Shown: positions 34,474 through 43,700, counted from the stretch's first letter. The stretch is 64,000 nt of DNA from Algoriphagus antarcticus (GCF_002150685.1 NZ_MSSW01000052.1:35467-99466), one strand, 5' to 3'. Notes: generated by a model not told the origin, from the letters alone. A program made the numbers and translations.

Positions 34474-37077
34474 TTATTCAATTTTCTTTTTGATTTCATG
34501 TAATTTCAAAAGTGCCTCTATTGGCGAAATAGCATTGATATCAATTCCTTCAAGCAGATCTTTTGCCTCTCGGAACTTAGGATCCATCTCGAACATACTT
34601 AGCTGATAGTTATTTTTTGGAATAGATTTGATATTCTGTTTTTGCTCGGCCACCGCTTTGTCTTTCTCCAAATGTGACATAATCTCAGCAGCTCTGAGTA
34701 CAATTGGATTGGGCATCCCAGCCATTTGGGCCACATGGATCCCAAAGCTATGCTCACTTCCACCTGGCTTTAGCTTTCGCATGAATATTACTTTATTTCC
34801 AACTTCCTTCACCGATACATTGAAATTCTTGATTTTTGGAAAATCAGAAGCCAATTGATTTAACTCATGGTAGTGGGTGGCAAAAAGGGTCTTTGCACGG
34901 CAAGTTGGATGGTTATGTAAGTATTCCACGATAGACCAAGCAATGGATATCCCATCGTAAGTGGACGTTCCCCGACCAATTTCATCCATCAGCACCAAGC
35001 TACGATCAGACAAATTATTCAGAATACTCGCAGTCTCGGTCATTTCCACCATGAATGTAGATTCGCCTTTGGAAAGATTATCGGAAGCTCCTACCCGTGT
35101 GAAAACCTTATCGATAATGCCAATTCTAGCAAAGGATGCGGGCACAAAGCTTCCCATTTGTGCCATAAGGACGGTAAGTGCCGTTTGACGTAACAGCGCT
35201 GACTTACCGGCCATATTGGGGCCAGTGATGATCATGATCTGCTGAGAATCGTGATCCAGATAAATATCATTCGGTACGTAATTCTCTCCCGGAGGTAGCT
35301 GCTTTTCAATCACAGGATGCCGCCCATCTTTGATTTCAAGAGTTTCGGTCTGCGAGATCTTTGGTCTACAATAGCCATTGGAAAGCGCCACCTGAGCAAA
35401 AGAAAGCAGTACATCCAAAGTGCCCAGAACTCTGGCGTTTTGCTGGATTTGCGTCACATACTGAGCCGTCTCCTGCACAAGCGCCAGAAAAAATCGTTGC
35501 TCAATCGCAATCATTTTGTCTTCAGCATTCAGGATTTTGTCCTCATAGTCTTTCAGCTCAGGCGTGATGTATCGCTCAGCGTTGACGAGCGTTTGCTTTC
35601 TGATCCACTCAGCTGGCACCTTGTCTTTATGCGAATGGGTAACTTCCAGATAGTATCCGAAGACTTTGTTGAATGCTATTTTTAGCGAAGAAATTCCTGT
35701 TTTTTGAACTTCCCGCTGTTGGATTTGCACTAGGAAATCTTTCCCTTTATTCGCTAAACCACGGTATTCATCCAGCTCTGCATCTACTCCATCCTTGATA
35801 ATGCCTCCTTGGTGCGTGAGCATAGGAGCGTCTTCTTTCAGCTCATTTTCGATTTTCTCAAGTAAAAACTCACAAGGATGCAGCTGATCAGAAAGCCGCT
35901 TCAATGTGAGATTCTTCTGATTCTTGAGAAGCTCCTTGATTGGTTGAATGTTTATCAGTGCGCGTTTGATCTGGTTGATCTCACGGGGATTTGCTCTGCC
36001 TACCACTACTTTGGAAATCAATCGCTCCAAATCTCCGATATGCTTCAATGGATCGACCATCTCTTCTATCAGCGCTTCATTTTGGTAGAAAAAGTCCACC
36101 ACATTCAGTCTTTCTTCGATTGTCGATTTCTCCTTCAGCGGAAGCACCATCCACTTTTTCATCATCCTCGAACCCATGGGAGTTACGGTCTGATCCAAGA
36201 TATTGATCAAAGGTATTCCACCTTCGTGTTGTGGAAATACCAACTCGAGATTTCGAATCGTGAATTTGTCCAACCACACATATTTCTCCTCCGCAATCCT
36301 CGAAATGGCAGAAATATGCTGAATTTCTTTGTGCTCTGTCTCTTCCAAATAATACAAAATTGCGCCAGCAGCTACAATCCCCGATTCAATCTCTTCTATT
36401 CCGAACCCCTTGAGATTTGCAGTGCCAAAATGTGCTTTGAGTTTTTCGTAAGTGAAATCATATTGATATACCCAATCCTCGCAGTGAAAAGTGATGAAGT
36501 CATTCTTTAACAGGTCAGCTGCAGATTTTTTAGCAGCCTTAGCGAATATAATTTCTGCTGGTGAAAAGCTCTGGATAAGCTTTTCGAGGTAGGATGCAGA
36601 TCCTTCCGCACACATAAATTCGCCTGTAGAAAGATCTAAGAAGGCAATGCCATGCTTATCTTTTCCAAAAGCAATGGAAGCTAAATAGTTGTTTTTCTTA
36701 GTGTCCAAGACCTGATCGTTAAAAGAAAGACCTGGCGTCACTAATTCTGTCACTCCACGCTTTACGATGCCTTTGACAGACTTTGGATCTTCCAGTTGAT
36801 CGCAGATCGCCACGCGGTTTCCAGCACGCACCAATTTTGGCAAATAAGTATCCAAGGAATGGTGCGGAAATCCGGCTAGCTCAATATAAGTAGCTGATCC
36901 ATTGGCTCTTTTCGTCAAAACTATATCAAGAATTTTACTGGCACGGACTGCATCTTCGCCGAAGGTCTCATAGAAATCCCCAACCCGAAAAAGCAGTAAC
37001 GCACCAGGATGCTTGGCTTTGATGGCATTGTATTGCTTCATTAAGGGCGTTTCTTGGCCGTCTTTAGACTTACTCAT
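34474..37077 (-). CDS. mutS: DNA mismatch repair protein MutS
   Basis: This 867-residue protein recognises mismatches. The N-terminal mismatch-binding motif is present as GDFYETFGEDA (about 33-43), the ATPase Walker A is GPNMAGKS (619-626), and the Walker B/ABC signature is DEIGRGTSTYDG (698-709). The C-terminal helix-turn-helix for dimerisation is also present. Length and domain order are those of MutS1, not MutS2. The promoter region is shared with the divergent TrmH-like gene. Confidence 0.98.
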   Translation of the reverse strand: MSKSKDGQETPLMKQYNAIKAKHPGALLLFRVGDFYETFGEDAVRASKILDIVLTKRANGSATYIELAGFPHHSLDTYLPKLVRAGNRVAICDQLEDPKSVKGIVKRGVTELVTPGLSFNDQVLDTKKNNYLASIAFGKDKHGIAFLDLSTGEFMCAEGSASYLEKLIQSFSPAEIIFAKAAKKSAADLLKNDFITFHCEDWVYQYDFTYEKLKAHFGTANLKGFGIEEIESGIVAAGAILYYLEETEHKEIQHISAISRIAEEKYVWLDKFTIRNLELVFPQHEGGIPLINILDQTVTPMGSRMMKKWMVLPLKEKSTIEERLNVVDFFYQNEALIEEMVDPLKHIGDLERLISKVVVGRANPREINQIKRALINIQPIKELLKNQKNLTLKRLSDQLHPCEFLLEKIENELKEDAPMLTHQGGIIKDGVDAELDEYRGLANKGKDFLVQIQQREVQKTGISSLKIAFNKVFGYYLEVTHSHKDKVPAEWIRKQTLVNAERYITPELKDYEDKILNAEDKMIAIEQRFFLALVQETAQYVTQIQQNARVLGTLDVLLSFAQVALSNGYCRPKISQTETLEIKDGRHPVIEKQLPPGENYVPNDIYLDHDSQQIMIITGPNMAGKSALLRQTALTVLMAQMGSFVPASFARIGIIDKVFTRVGASDNLSKGESTFMVEMTETASILNNLSDRSLVLMDEIGRGTSTYDGISIAWSIVEYLHNHPTCRAKTLFATHYHELNQLASDFPKIKNFNVSVKEVGNKVIFMRKLKPGGSEHSFGIHVAQMAGMPNPIVLRAAEIMSHLEKDKAVAEQKQNIKSIPKNNYQLSMFEMDPKFREAKDLLEGIDINAISPIEALLKLHEIKKKIE

Positions 37078-37166
37078 GGGGTATGCTTACTTTTATACGA
37101 AATTTCGAAAACTCACTGGGGGAATAAAGTCGAAAATAAGCCATTCACAAAGCAGAACAAAAAAGG

Positions 37167-37700
37167 ATGAAAAAATTAAGCATGGAAGAGCTCGAAAGAG
37201 TATCTGTGGAGAAATTTAAAGAAATGGATAAATCGCCCATAGTGCTTGTTCTAGACAATGTCAGAAGCTTAAATAACGTCGGTTCGTCCTTTAGAACAGG
37301 AGACGCTTTTGGCGTAGAAAAAATCTACCTCTGCGGAATCACCGGCACGCCTCCGCATCGCGATATTCAGAAAACTGCTTTGGGTGCAACCGAATCTGTG
37401 GAATGGGAATATTGCCTGAATACCATGCTAGCTATGGAAAAATTGAAAGCGGAAGGCTACCAAATATGTGCTTTGGAGCAGGTAGATCGCTCTGTCATGC
37501 TGAATGATTTCACTCCCGAGAAAGGCAAAAAGTACGCTTTGGTCTTCGGAAATGAAGTTTTCGGAGTGGAAGAAGAAGTGCTCAATGCCTGTGATGCGGT
37601 GTTGGAAATTCCGCAGCTTGGCACCAAGCACTCGTTGAATATTTCTGTTTCCCTGGGTATAGCGGTTTGGGACTTGATGGTGAAAATGAAGCAGTTTTAA
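37167..37700 (+). CDS. TrmH/SpoU-family RNA 2'-O-methyltransferase
   Basis: This 177-residue SPOUT protein has all three family motifs: VRSLNNVGSSFRTGDAFG (motif 1), LVFGNEVFGVEEEVL (motif 2) and IPQLGTKHSLNISVSLGIA (motif 3, knot). It transfers methyl from SAM to a ribose 2'-OH in tRNA or rRNA, and the exact site cannot be told. It is short, lacking an extra N-terminal substrate domain. Its TAA overlaps the stop of the convergent gene by three bases. Confidence 0.92.
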   Translation: MKKLSMEELERVSVEKFKEMDKSPIVLVLDNVRSLNNVGSSFRTGDAFGVEKIYLCGITGTPPHRDIQKTALGATESVEWEYCLNTMLAMEKLKAEGYQICALEQVDRSVMLNDFTPEKGKKYALVFGNEVFGVEEEVLNACDAVLEIPQLGTKHSLNISVSLGIAVWDLMVKMKQF

Positions 37701-38104
37701 TTTTTATTGAAGCGGTATCTGATTCCAGTAGAACCCCTGAGGTAACTAAATTCGCTTACTATTCCAGCCAGTTCCATTTGAAAACCAAAATTCTTGTTTT
37801 CAAATGGATAAATGTTCAACCCCGCTGGAATCACTACACCAGAATAATAATTCGCCCTTCCTCCCAATCCTCCATAGAACTGATAGGTTTCATTTTGGAC
37901 AAAAAGATAATTCACAACCAGTTCTAGTCCGGTATATTGAAAACTATTGTCCACATCAACCCTAAATTCTGGGAGCCATCTTTCTCCTAACTGCTTGTTT
38001 ACAGCTACAAAAGGGCGACTACTGATGTGGAAAGCTGTAGTCCATTGCGCTTGGGCGAGTGTTGCCGTTCCTAAGAAAGTAAATAGAAGTAATAGTTTTT
38101 TCAT
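37697..38104 (-). CDS. Small predicted outer-membrane beta-barrel protein
   Basis: This 135-residue protein has a clear signal peptide (MKKLLLLFTFLGTATLAQA). The mature part alternates hydrophobic and polar residues, with aromatic girdles (FYGGLGGRANYYSG, FGFQMELAG), and ends with STGIRYRFNKN. The size would suit an eight-stranded barrel. I know no specific function. Its stop codon overlaps that of the convergent TrmH-like gene. Confidence 0.7.
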   Translation of the reverse strand: MKKLLLLFTFLGTATLAQAQWTTAFHISSRPFVAVNKQLGERWLPEFRVDVDNSFQYTGLELVVNYLFVQNETYQFYGGLGGRANYYSGVVIPAGLNIYPFENKNFGFQMELAGIVSEFSYLRGSTGIRYRFNKN

Positions 38105-38131
38105 TTGTATGAAATTAAGTTGTTTAAAATT

Positions 38132-38587
38132 TTAAAATCCAAGTTCGCTTAGCTTTACATGTGTTTTGATCATGTTAGAACTGGCCTTTGCCACCAGTTT
38201 ACCTGAGCTTTTAGTGATTACGGCGTCCCAATGATTTAAGTTTGATCCAGCGCGAACTAATTTTGCAGCAACTTCTAATTTCTCTCCAATCTTTGCTCCT
38301 GACAAAAAATCCACATTAAGATTGATACTGGTCATCAAGAATTCCGAGCCAGCTGCGAAATTGCCCATGCCGATCACATCATCTATCATCAGTGATGCAA
38401 CTCCTCCATGTAGGGTTCTCGCTGGATTACACATTTCAGCAGTAACAATGTATGATACCTTTATGAAGTCCTTTTCAATTTCCAAAAGCGTCCCTTCCAG
38501 CCAGTTCCCAGCCTTTGAAGGCATTGTATCGAGTTTTTGACCAATTAACTTTTTGAATTGCTCTAAGTTTTGGTTTAGTTTTTCCAT
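38132..38587 (-). CDS. Hotdog-fold thioesterase (PaaI-like)
   Basis: This 151-residue protein has the PaaI/YdiI-type motif ARTLHGGVASLMIDDVIGMG (about 57-76), where the HGG segment and the nearby acidic residue belong to the acyl-CoA thioesterase active site. A strand rich in SINLNVDFLSGA follows. The acyl-CoA substrate is unknown. It is 5 bases downstream of the next membrane protein gene and so probably co-transcribed with it. Confidence 0.8.
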   Translation of the reverse strand: MEKLNQNLEQFKKLIGQKLDTMPSKAGNWLEGTLLEIEKDFIKVSYIVTAEMCNPARTLHGGVASLMIDDVIGMGNFAAGSEFLMTSINLNVDFLSGAKIGEKLEVAAKLVRAGSNLNHWDAVITKSSGKLVAKASSNMIKTHVKLSELGF

Positions 38588-38592
38588 AAGGA

Positions 38593-39186
38593 TTATTCTT
38601 GTTCGTTGACCAATCTGTTATAGTCTTCCAATATAGTTTTTAAGGCTTCCTTTTCTTTCGGCTTTGACCAAATAGTGACCCAAGTGGAATCAACTTTGAT
38701 CTTAAAATTGGCTTCTTCTTCCATCCAGGGCTCAAGTTGTCTGACATAACCAAGAAGCTCAGAATTATTTCCGTTTTCAAATTGAAATACCTGCTCTTTT
38801 TCTGCTGTTGAAGCTTTTATTTCCAGTGGCCAATCCAAATTCACAGGTTCCAGATAGAGGTAAGCCTCATCTTTAGGGTTATTGAGAATAATCATCAAAT
38901 CCAGCAGTGGCTCAGTTTCCGAAATAGCTCTCTTCCCATGGCGAAAAAGAATCATCCCTGCATCTGAACGTGCTTCTCTATCATACTTTATAGCCCTAAC
39001 ATTTAAAAAATATAGTCGACTGGAAGAACTCATATGGAAAGTCAGATCCTTGTCAGAGTTATTTGCACGCTTTGTATCGAAAAAGGAAAGAAGTAAAACC
39101 AATCCAATTGAAACAAGGCCAAAAATCTTAAGAATTTTTATTAGGTCTGGCGATAAAACATCATTGGAATTTTGCCTTTGAGGCAT
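38593..39186 (-). CDS. Membrane-anchored hypothetical protein
   Basis: This 197-residue protein has one N-terminal TM segment (IFGLVSIGLVLLLSFF, about 21-36) and a mixed alpha/beta soluble part (about 45-195). I do not recognise the family. It lies between the short-chain dehydrogenase (30-base gap) and the thioesterase (5-base gap), all leftward. Anchored topology and lack of catalytic motifs are all that can be said. Confidence 0.65.
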   Translation of the reverse strand: MPQRQNSNDVLSPDLIKILKIFGLVSIGLVLLLSFFDTKRANNSDKDLTFHMSSSSRLYFLNVRAIKYDREARSDAGMILFRHGKRAISETEPLLDLMIILNNPKDEAYLYLEPVNLDWPLEIKASTAEKEQVFQFENGNNSELLGYVRQLEPWMEEEANFKIKVDSTWVTIWSKPKEKEALKTILEDYNRLVNEQE

Positions 39187-39216
39187 ATGATTTTTGCTTA
39201 AAGATTCAAGTTAGGC

Positions 39217-39975
39217 TCAATGTACATACGAACCTGCATTGATATCGATGCTCGCTCCAGTAGCATGATCTGCTAAGCCGGAACAAAGTAATGTCACCAT
39301 AGGAGCTATATCTTCTGGCTTAGTCAGCTCAGTCAATGCAATGTCATTAAGCGCAAATGCCTCTCCGTATTCAGACAGGATCTCTTCAGCCATATCCGTT
39401 CTGGTAAAACCAGGCGCTATCAAAAATGCTTTAATTCCCTGCTTTCCATAATGCCTTGCTATGGATCTAGTCAAACTGACAATTGCACCTTTGGAAGCCG
39501 CATAGGCAATGTAGTCTGTGGTATCTCCGCGAAAAGCCGCTCTGGAGGAGATATTCACGATTCTCCCATTTTGGTTGATCAATGCATGTTCTACAAATTC
39601 TTTACACAGAATCCCCAGTGCTGTGGCATTTACTTGAAGCGTTTCTTGCCAAATCTTAACCCATTCATGTGTAGGAAGATCATCTGGCGCGGATCTGGCT
39701 ATTCCAGCATTATTAACCAACCCTGAAATTGGCCCATATTTTTCAACCAATTTTGGAATGAATCCAATGATTTCGTTTACGTCAGACAGATCGCAAGACT
39801 CGACATAAGATGGATTTGATAATTCAGCTCGGAGATTTTCAGCCTCAGAAGCATTCTTATTAAAATGAATAATCACTTCAGCCCCTGACTCCGAAAGCTG
39901 CTTTGCGATAGCCCTACCAATGCCCCGAGATGCACCTGTGACTATGATTCTTTGATTTTTGAGGGAAATATTCAT
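39217..39975 (-). CDS. Short-chain dehydrogenase/reductase (FabG-like)
   Basis: This 252-residue SDR has the NAD(P) motif VTGASRGIGRAIA (about 13-25), NNAGIA (about 88-93), catalytic Ser in VNISSRAAFRG and YAASKGA (Tyr and Lys), and the PGFTRTDMAEE C-terminal region. The sequence resembles 3-oxoacyl-ACP reductases, but a general ketoreductase role is equally possible because no other fatty-acid synthesis gene is adjacent. The Arg in the glycine motif suggests NADPH preference. Confidence 0.9.
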   Translation of the reverse strand: MNISLKNQRIIVTGASRGIGRAIAKQLSESGAEVIIHFNKNASEAENLRAELSNPSYVESCDLSDVNEIIGFIPKLVEKYGPISGLVNNAGIARSAPDDLPTHEWVKIWQETLQVNATALGILCKEFVEHALINQNGRIVNISSRAAFRGDTTDYIAYAASKGAIVSLTRSIARHYGKQGIKAFLIAPGFTRTDMAEEILSEYGEAFALNDIALTELTKPEDIAPMVTLLCSGLADHATGASIDINAGSYVH

Positions 39976-40038
39976 GTATAAAATTACTGGCTAAACTCAA
40001 TTAATCCTCATGATTTCAGATAGAAAGAATGTATTACC

Positions 40039-40572
40039 TTACCAGTTTTCACGAATTATCAAATGCTGAATGTGTGCCAAATGATGCATAGAATGCCATT
40101 GATACATGAGTGTCACCTCAGATAAAGGAACAGAAGATTGAGATTCTGGGTGGAAATAGGTTTTTTCAAAGTCCTCAGAACTCATCGAATCCAAGATAAT
40201 CGCCCATTTCGCATGAATGCCCCTGATGAGAGGGATTGATTCTGAACTAGGCGAAGAATAGTCGGCAAGCTGCGCCCAAGCAGCTTCATCATAAGGCTTG
40301 ATAGTAGGATTATCCTCCGTAAGCGCCAATTTGAAGCGCATCAGTGCATTCATATGACTATCGGATAAGTGATGGATCAATTGCTTTACAGTCCATCCTT
40401 CAGGACGGTAAGGAGTATTTAACTGCTCCTCGGAAAATGCATGGATTGTTTCTTCCAAATACTTTGGAAATGCACGAAGATAAGCTACAGCCTCCTTTAG
40501 ATTTTTGTCAAAAATATGCTCTGGCATCTGAAACTTGCCAATCGGGTACTTCAATAATTCTATATCAATCAT
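40039..40572 (-). CDS. YfiT/DinB-family metal-dependent thiol transferase
   Basis: This 177-residue four-helix protein has the histidine triad of DinB/YfiT proteins: LIHHLSDSHMN (about 64-74) and QWHSMHHLAHIQ near the C-terminus, which bind a divalent metal. Bacillus homologues transfer bacillithiol. The real start is ATG 40572 (MIDIELLKYPIGKF), 5 bases after the comF-like gene. The earlier ATG at 40653 is inside that gene. Substrate here is unknown. Confidence 0.85.
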   Translation of the reverse strand: MIDIELLKYPIGKFQMPEHIFDKNLKEAVAYLRAFPKYLEETIHAFSEEQLNTPYRPEGWTVKQLIHHLSDSHMNALMRFKLALTEDNPTIKPYDEAAWAQLADYSSPSSESIPLIRGIHAKWAIILDSMSSEDFEKTYFHPESQSSVPLSEVTLMYQWHSMHHLAHIQHLIIRENW

Positions 40573-40577
40573 AATAG

Positions 40578-41270
40578 CTATCCTCCTGCTGCAATAGTTA
40601 CCAAATCTACATTTTTTGCATGATTTGCCAAAAGTACATTGGCACATGCACACAAAGTAGCCCCAGTAGTCATCACATCATCTACTACAAGAATTGACTT
40701 GCCGGCAATTGAAGAATTAGGGGAACTTTGAAACACCTCGTCCATATTGTCCATCCGTTGTAGACGGGATTTTTGGGTTTGTGTTTCTGTGAACTTTCCA
40801 CGAACCAATCCATTTTCAAGCTTAACTGACAAAGCCTCACTTAGCCCAAGGCCAAAATGTTCGCTTTGATTATAACCTCTGCGGCTTTGCTTGAGCGGAT
40901 GGAGTGGCACAGGCACAATGAGATCCCAGCACTTTTCAAATCCATGTTCGTAAAGAATTTTACCATATAACAAACCTAATTCCTTAGCCAATTGAGGCTT
41001 ATTCCTATACTTCAGCTGATGCAGAAGCTTTTGACTATTGCCACCCTTGGTAAATTTCAAATAAGCCATCACCATGCCCAGGGTACTCAATCCTCTCACT
41101 TTGTCGCACAAATCATTATCAATTGGCCTCAAATGGTAACTCGTTACAGGGAGAGTGCCTTTACAGATCAAACAAAGGTTTTCCTCCTGATCATAAAGAG
41201 ACCTACCGCAAAGAAGACAATTGCGAGGAAATACTAAATCCAAAAAATCTTTTACAAAAAATAAACGCAT
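40578..41270 (-). CDS. ComF-family phosphoribosyltransferase-like protein
   Basis: This 230-residue protein starts with a four-cysteine zinc site (C18, C21, C33, C36) and ends with a type I phosphoribosyltransferase fold carrying the PRPP-loop motif VVDDVMTTGAT (195-205). ComF proteins are needed for DNA uptake in naturally competent bacteria, with unclear biochemistry. The neighbours offer no competence link. It is the last leftward gene before the strand switch at 41.3 kb. Confidence 0.92.
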   Translation of the reverse strand: MRLFFVKDFLDLVFPRNCLLCGRSLYDQEENLCLICKGTLPVTSYHLRPIDNDLCDKVRGLSTLGMVMAYLKFTKGGNSQKLLHQLKYRNKPQLAKELGLLYGKILYEHGFEKCWDLIVPVPLHPLKQSRRGYNQSEHFGLGLSEALSVKLENGLVRGKFTETQTQKSRLQRMDNMDEVFQSSPNSSIAGKSILVVDDVMTTGATLCACANVLLANHAKNVDLVTIAAGG

Positions 41271-41312
41271 TGTGAAAAAGGCTTGTTCATATCTGCCAAG
41301 GGCAAATAGTGG

Positions 41313-41320
41313 TATATTTG
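41313..41320 (+). promoter_or_regulatory. -7 element before the CMD-family pseudogene/xth operon
   Basis: TATATTTG matches the Bacteroidota -7 consensus TAnnTTTG and lies 30 bases before the ATG at 41351, in the 80-base spacer between divergent genes. A clear -33 box is lacking. Confidence 0.4.
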
Positions 41321-41350
41321 CTACTTGATTCTTCCTATACAGTTAAGTTA

Positions 41351-41665
41351 ATGAATCTCAAAGAAGAATTCAACGAGTACCGAAGTCAGATAAGTGATAA
41401 TATTTTGGCTCAAGACAATAAAGTGACCAAGCGTATATTTGATCTTGATACCTATGCTAATGGAAACATAGATATCACATCCAAGGAAATGATAGGATTG
41501 GCTTGCTCCATGGGATTGAGATTCGATGAATATGTAAAGCATCATTTAGGAAAATGTCATGAGACAGGTTAGTCTAAGGAACAGGTCTTTGAAGTTTTTT
41601 CTATTGCTACTTTGATAGGAGGGACAATAGTAATTCCGCATTTAAGAAGAGCGGTAGAATATTGA
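41351..41665 (+). pseudogene. Carboxymuconolactone-decarboxylase/AhpD-like gene with in-frame stop
   Basis: Reading from ATG 41351 gives MNLKEEFNEYRSQISD and continues to HHLGKCHETG. A TAG stop (41570-41572) follows, then the same frame goes on with SKEQVFEVFSIATLIGG and TIVIPHLRRAVEY to TGA at 41665. The second half is the typical C-terminus of this family, so a single nonsense codon splits an otherwise intact 104-codon gene. In addition, the CxxC redox pair expected in the LRCDDC region reads LRFDEY, so both cysteines are lost. The 73-residue N-terminal product could still be made. Pseudogene is the likeliest reading. Confidence 0.75.
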
Positions 41666-41692
41666 GAAACAATTAATAATCAATAGCTTATA

Positions 41693-42055
41693 ATGTTTAA
41701 ACGCGATCTAGAACTAGAAAAACGTTGGTCAAAACTATTAGTAGGCCTAAAAGAAACCATTGGTAAAAAACCCGCGGACTTAAATGGCGTACTCTTTCTT
41801 ATTGGTGTTCAAGAACTTGGACAAGGCAATAAGATATTTAGCAAAGAGCAGAAACAGGATCTAATGCATATCGCTGTTTGTAAAGTGTTGAGTTACGATG
41901 GATTTTATGAACTTGATCATGTAGATCAAGAAGGATGGCCTCATTGGAAACTAATTAAGGAGCTTCCACATTTTGATTTATTAGATCAAGAGAAGCTTTT
42001 GAAGATTCAAGTATTGGAATATTTTGAAAAGGAGTACGAAATAGTAATTGAATAG
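41693..42055 (+). CDS. Conserved hypothetical protein
   Basis: This 120-residue soluble protein is rich in charged residues and Leu, with no signal or TM segment. It has a helical start (MFKRDLELEKRWSKLL) and an internal ELDHVDQEGWPHW block. I do not recognise a domain with a known function. It starts 28 bases after the CMD-family reading frame and ends 3 bases before xth, so it is co-transcribed with the nuclease. Confidence 0.75.
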   Translation: MFKRDLELEKRWSKLLVGLKETIGKKPADLNGVLFLIGVQELGQGNKIFSKEQKQDLMHIAVCKVLSYDGFYELDHVDQEGWPHWKLIKELPHFDLLDQEKLLKIQVLEYFEKEYEIVIE

Positions 42056-42058
42056 CTT

Positions 42059-42820
42059 GTGAAAATAGTATCGTATAATGTGAATGGCATTCGTGCTGCA
42101 ATGAATAAAGGTTTTATAGATTGGCTGAAGCTTGTAAATCCAGATGTTATTGGTTTACAGGAGGTTAAAGCAAATCTGGACCAAATAGATGCTACTATTT
42201 TCGAAGATCTAGGGTACGAAATATACTGGTATCCAGCTTTTAAAAAAGGGTATAGCGGTGTAGCTATTTTGACAAAATTGAAACCAAAATCTGTAAAACA
42301 TGGTATGGATTATTCAAAATACGACGATGAAGGAAGACTACTTCAAGTTGATTTTGATGACTTCTCATTCTTAAACGCTTATTTTCCGTCTGGTACCACT
42401 GGTGATATTCGTCAAACATTTAAGTATGAATTCCTTGACGATATATACGGATACACGCAGGATTTAAGAAAAACTACTCCTAACTTTATCCTGAGTGGAG
42501 ATTATAATATTTGTCATAAAGCAATAGATATCCATAATCCTATATCAAATAAGAATACCTCTGGCTTCTTACCTGAAGAAAGAGCTTGGATGGACAAATT
42601 TACAGAATCGGGTTTTGTGGATAGTTTCAGAAAATTTAACGATAAGCCACACAATTACACTTGGTGGAGTTATAGAGCCAACTCTAGAACAAAGAATTTA
42701 GGTTGGAGAATTGATTACCACATGGCGACATTTCCAATGGAAGAACGTCTAAAAAGCTCAATCATCTTAGCAGATGCAAAACACTCCGATCATTGTCCAA
42801 TTCTTATAGAAGTCGAATAA
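42059..42820 (+). CDS. xth: Exodeoxyribonuclease III / AP endonuclease
   Basis: This 253-residue endonuclease/exonuclease/phosphatase protein of base-excision repair shows the family residues: MKIVSYNVNGIRAA with catalytic Asn (N7), IGLQEVK with the metal Glu, SGDYNI (Asp/Asn), and the final KHSDHCPI with catalytic Asp-His. It starts with GTG at 42059, 3 bases after the previous stop, since no in-frame ATG precedes the conserved N-terminus. The length fits ExoIII. Confidence 0.96.
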   Translation: MKIVSYNVNGIRAAMNKGFIDWLKLVNPDVIGLQEVKANLDQIDATIFEDLGYEIYWYPAFKKGYSGVAILTKLKPKSVKHGMDYSKYDDEGRLLQVDFDDFSFLNAYFPSGTTGDIRQTFKYEFLDDIYGYTQDLRKTTPNFILSGDYNICHKAIDIHNPISNKNTSGFLPEERAWMDKFTESGFVDSFRKFNDKPHNYTWWSYRANSRTKNLGWRIDYHMATFPMEERLKSSIILADAKHSDHCPILIEVE

Positions 42821-42850
42821 TTAAGTAGATAATATTCATTGAATATAATT

Positions 42851-43255
42851 ATGATGAAAAACATAAAAATTTCTATTCCTTCTCTAATTGAGAACATAAA
42901 AATAATTGAGAGTTTCATCGACAATGCTCGTGAAAAATTCAAAATCAATGATGATATCTATGGTAATATTATGATTTCTGTAACTGAGTGCATTAGTAAT
43001 GCAATCATACACGGAAATCAGGGTGATAAAAATAAACTCGTTCATTTAGAATTAGCTCTCGACAAAGAAATGCTATTATTCACCATTCAAGATGAAGGAG
43101 CGGGATTTGACCATAATGAACTAAAAGACCCTACAGCACCTGAAAACATTGAGAAAACTGGTGGCAGAGGAATATTCCTCATCAAGCATCTATCAGATGA
43201 TGTAAAATTTGAAGAAAACGGCACTAAAACAGTTTTATCATTTTACATGAATTAA
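42851..43255 (+). CDS. RsbW-like GHKL ATPase (anti-sigma/serine kinase family)
   Basis: This 134-residue HATPase_c protein has the N box ECISNAIIHGNQGD, the G1 box DEGAGFDHNEL and the G2 box TGGRGIFLIKHLSD, as in RsbW/SpoIIAB anti-sigma factor kinases. No sigma factor or STAS antagonist gene is nearby, so its target is unknown. ATG at 42851 or 42854 is the likely start, since the frame opens earlier only at TTG 42839. It lies in the xth-ybeY-mnmG gene string. Confidence 0.88.
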   Translation: MMKNIKISIPSLIENIKIIESFIDNAREKFKINDDIYGNIMISVTECISNAIIHGNQGDKNKLVHLELALDKEMLLFTIQDEGAGFDHNELKDPTAPENIEKTGGRGIFLIKHLSDDVKFEENGTKTVLSFYMN

Positions 43256-43258
43256 GGC

Positions 43259-43684
43259 ATGCCTATTAATTTCTTTGCTGAAGAAGTATCATTTACCCTA
43301 AAAGAAAAGCGAAAAAGAAAAGCTTGGCTTAAGGAGATTGCTGAAAGAGAAAACCATAAGATTTTAGATCTTAATTACATCTTTTGCTCAGATGAGTATT
43401 TATACAACATCAATGTAGAATACCTAGATCACGACACTTTCACAGATATTATCACTTTCGATAATTCTGAAGAGAATGGAGAAATAGCCGGAGATATATT
43501 TGTAAGTATAGAAAGAGTAAAAGAGAATTCTCAAATTCTAAAAATTAAAGAAGAACGAGAGATAAGTAGAGTTATCAGTCACGGTTTGTTTCACTTGCTA
43601 GGATACATGGACAAGACAGAAGCGGAAGTAAATTTAATGAGAAGCAAAGAGGAATTTGCAATCAATTTATTCGAAAAGATTTGA
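43259..43684 (+). CDS. ybeY: Endoribonuclease YbeY (rRNA maturation)
   Basis: This 141-residue metalloprotein acts in 16S rRNA processing and ribosome quality control. The zinc motif reads HGLFHLLGYMD: the first two histidines are present, and the third position (His in proteobacteria) is Asp. I recall HGVLHLCGYKD as a usual form in Bacteroidota, so this is likely a lineage form and not damage. The start is 3 bases after the RsbW-like stop. The two parS sites begin 2 bases after its stop. Confidence 0.93.
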   Translation: MPINFFAEEVSFTLKEKRKRKAWLKEIAERENHKILDLNYIFCSDEYLYNINVEYLDHDTFTDIITFDNSEENGEIAGDIFVSIERVKENSQILKIKEEREISRVISHGLFHLLGYMDKTEAEVNLMRSKEEFAINLFEKI

Positions 43685-43686
43685 AA

Positions 43687-43700
43687 GTTTCACGTGAAAC
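43687..43700. promoter_or_regulatory. parS: parS site 1 (ParB-binding palindrome)
   Basis: The perfect 14-bp palindrome GTTTCACGTGAAAC, followed by A, agrees with the conserved bacterial parS consensus TGTTTCACGTGAAACA at 15 of 16 positions. It lies in the 72-base gap between ybeY and mnmG. Confidence 0.9.

Noticed and set aside
43259..43684. YbeY inactivated by loss of its third zinc histidine
   Set aside because: Asp at this position is, as far as I recall, the usual form in Bacteroidota, and the protein is otherwise complete.
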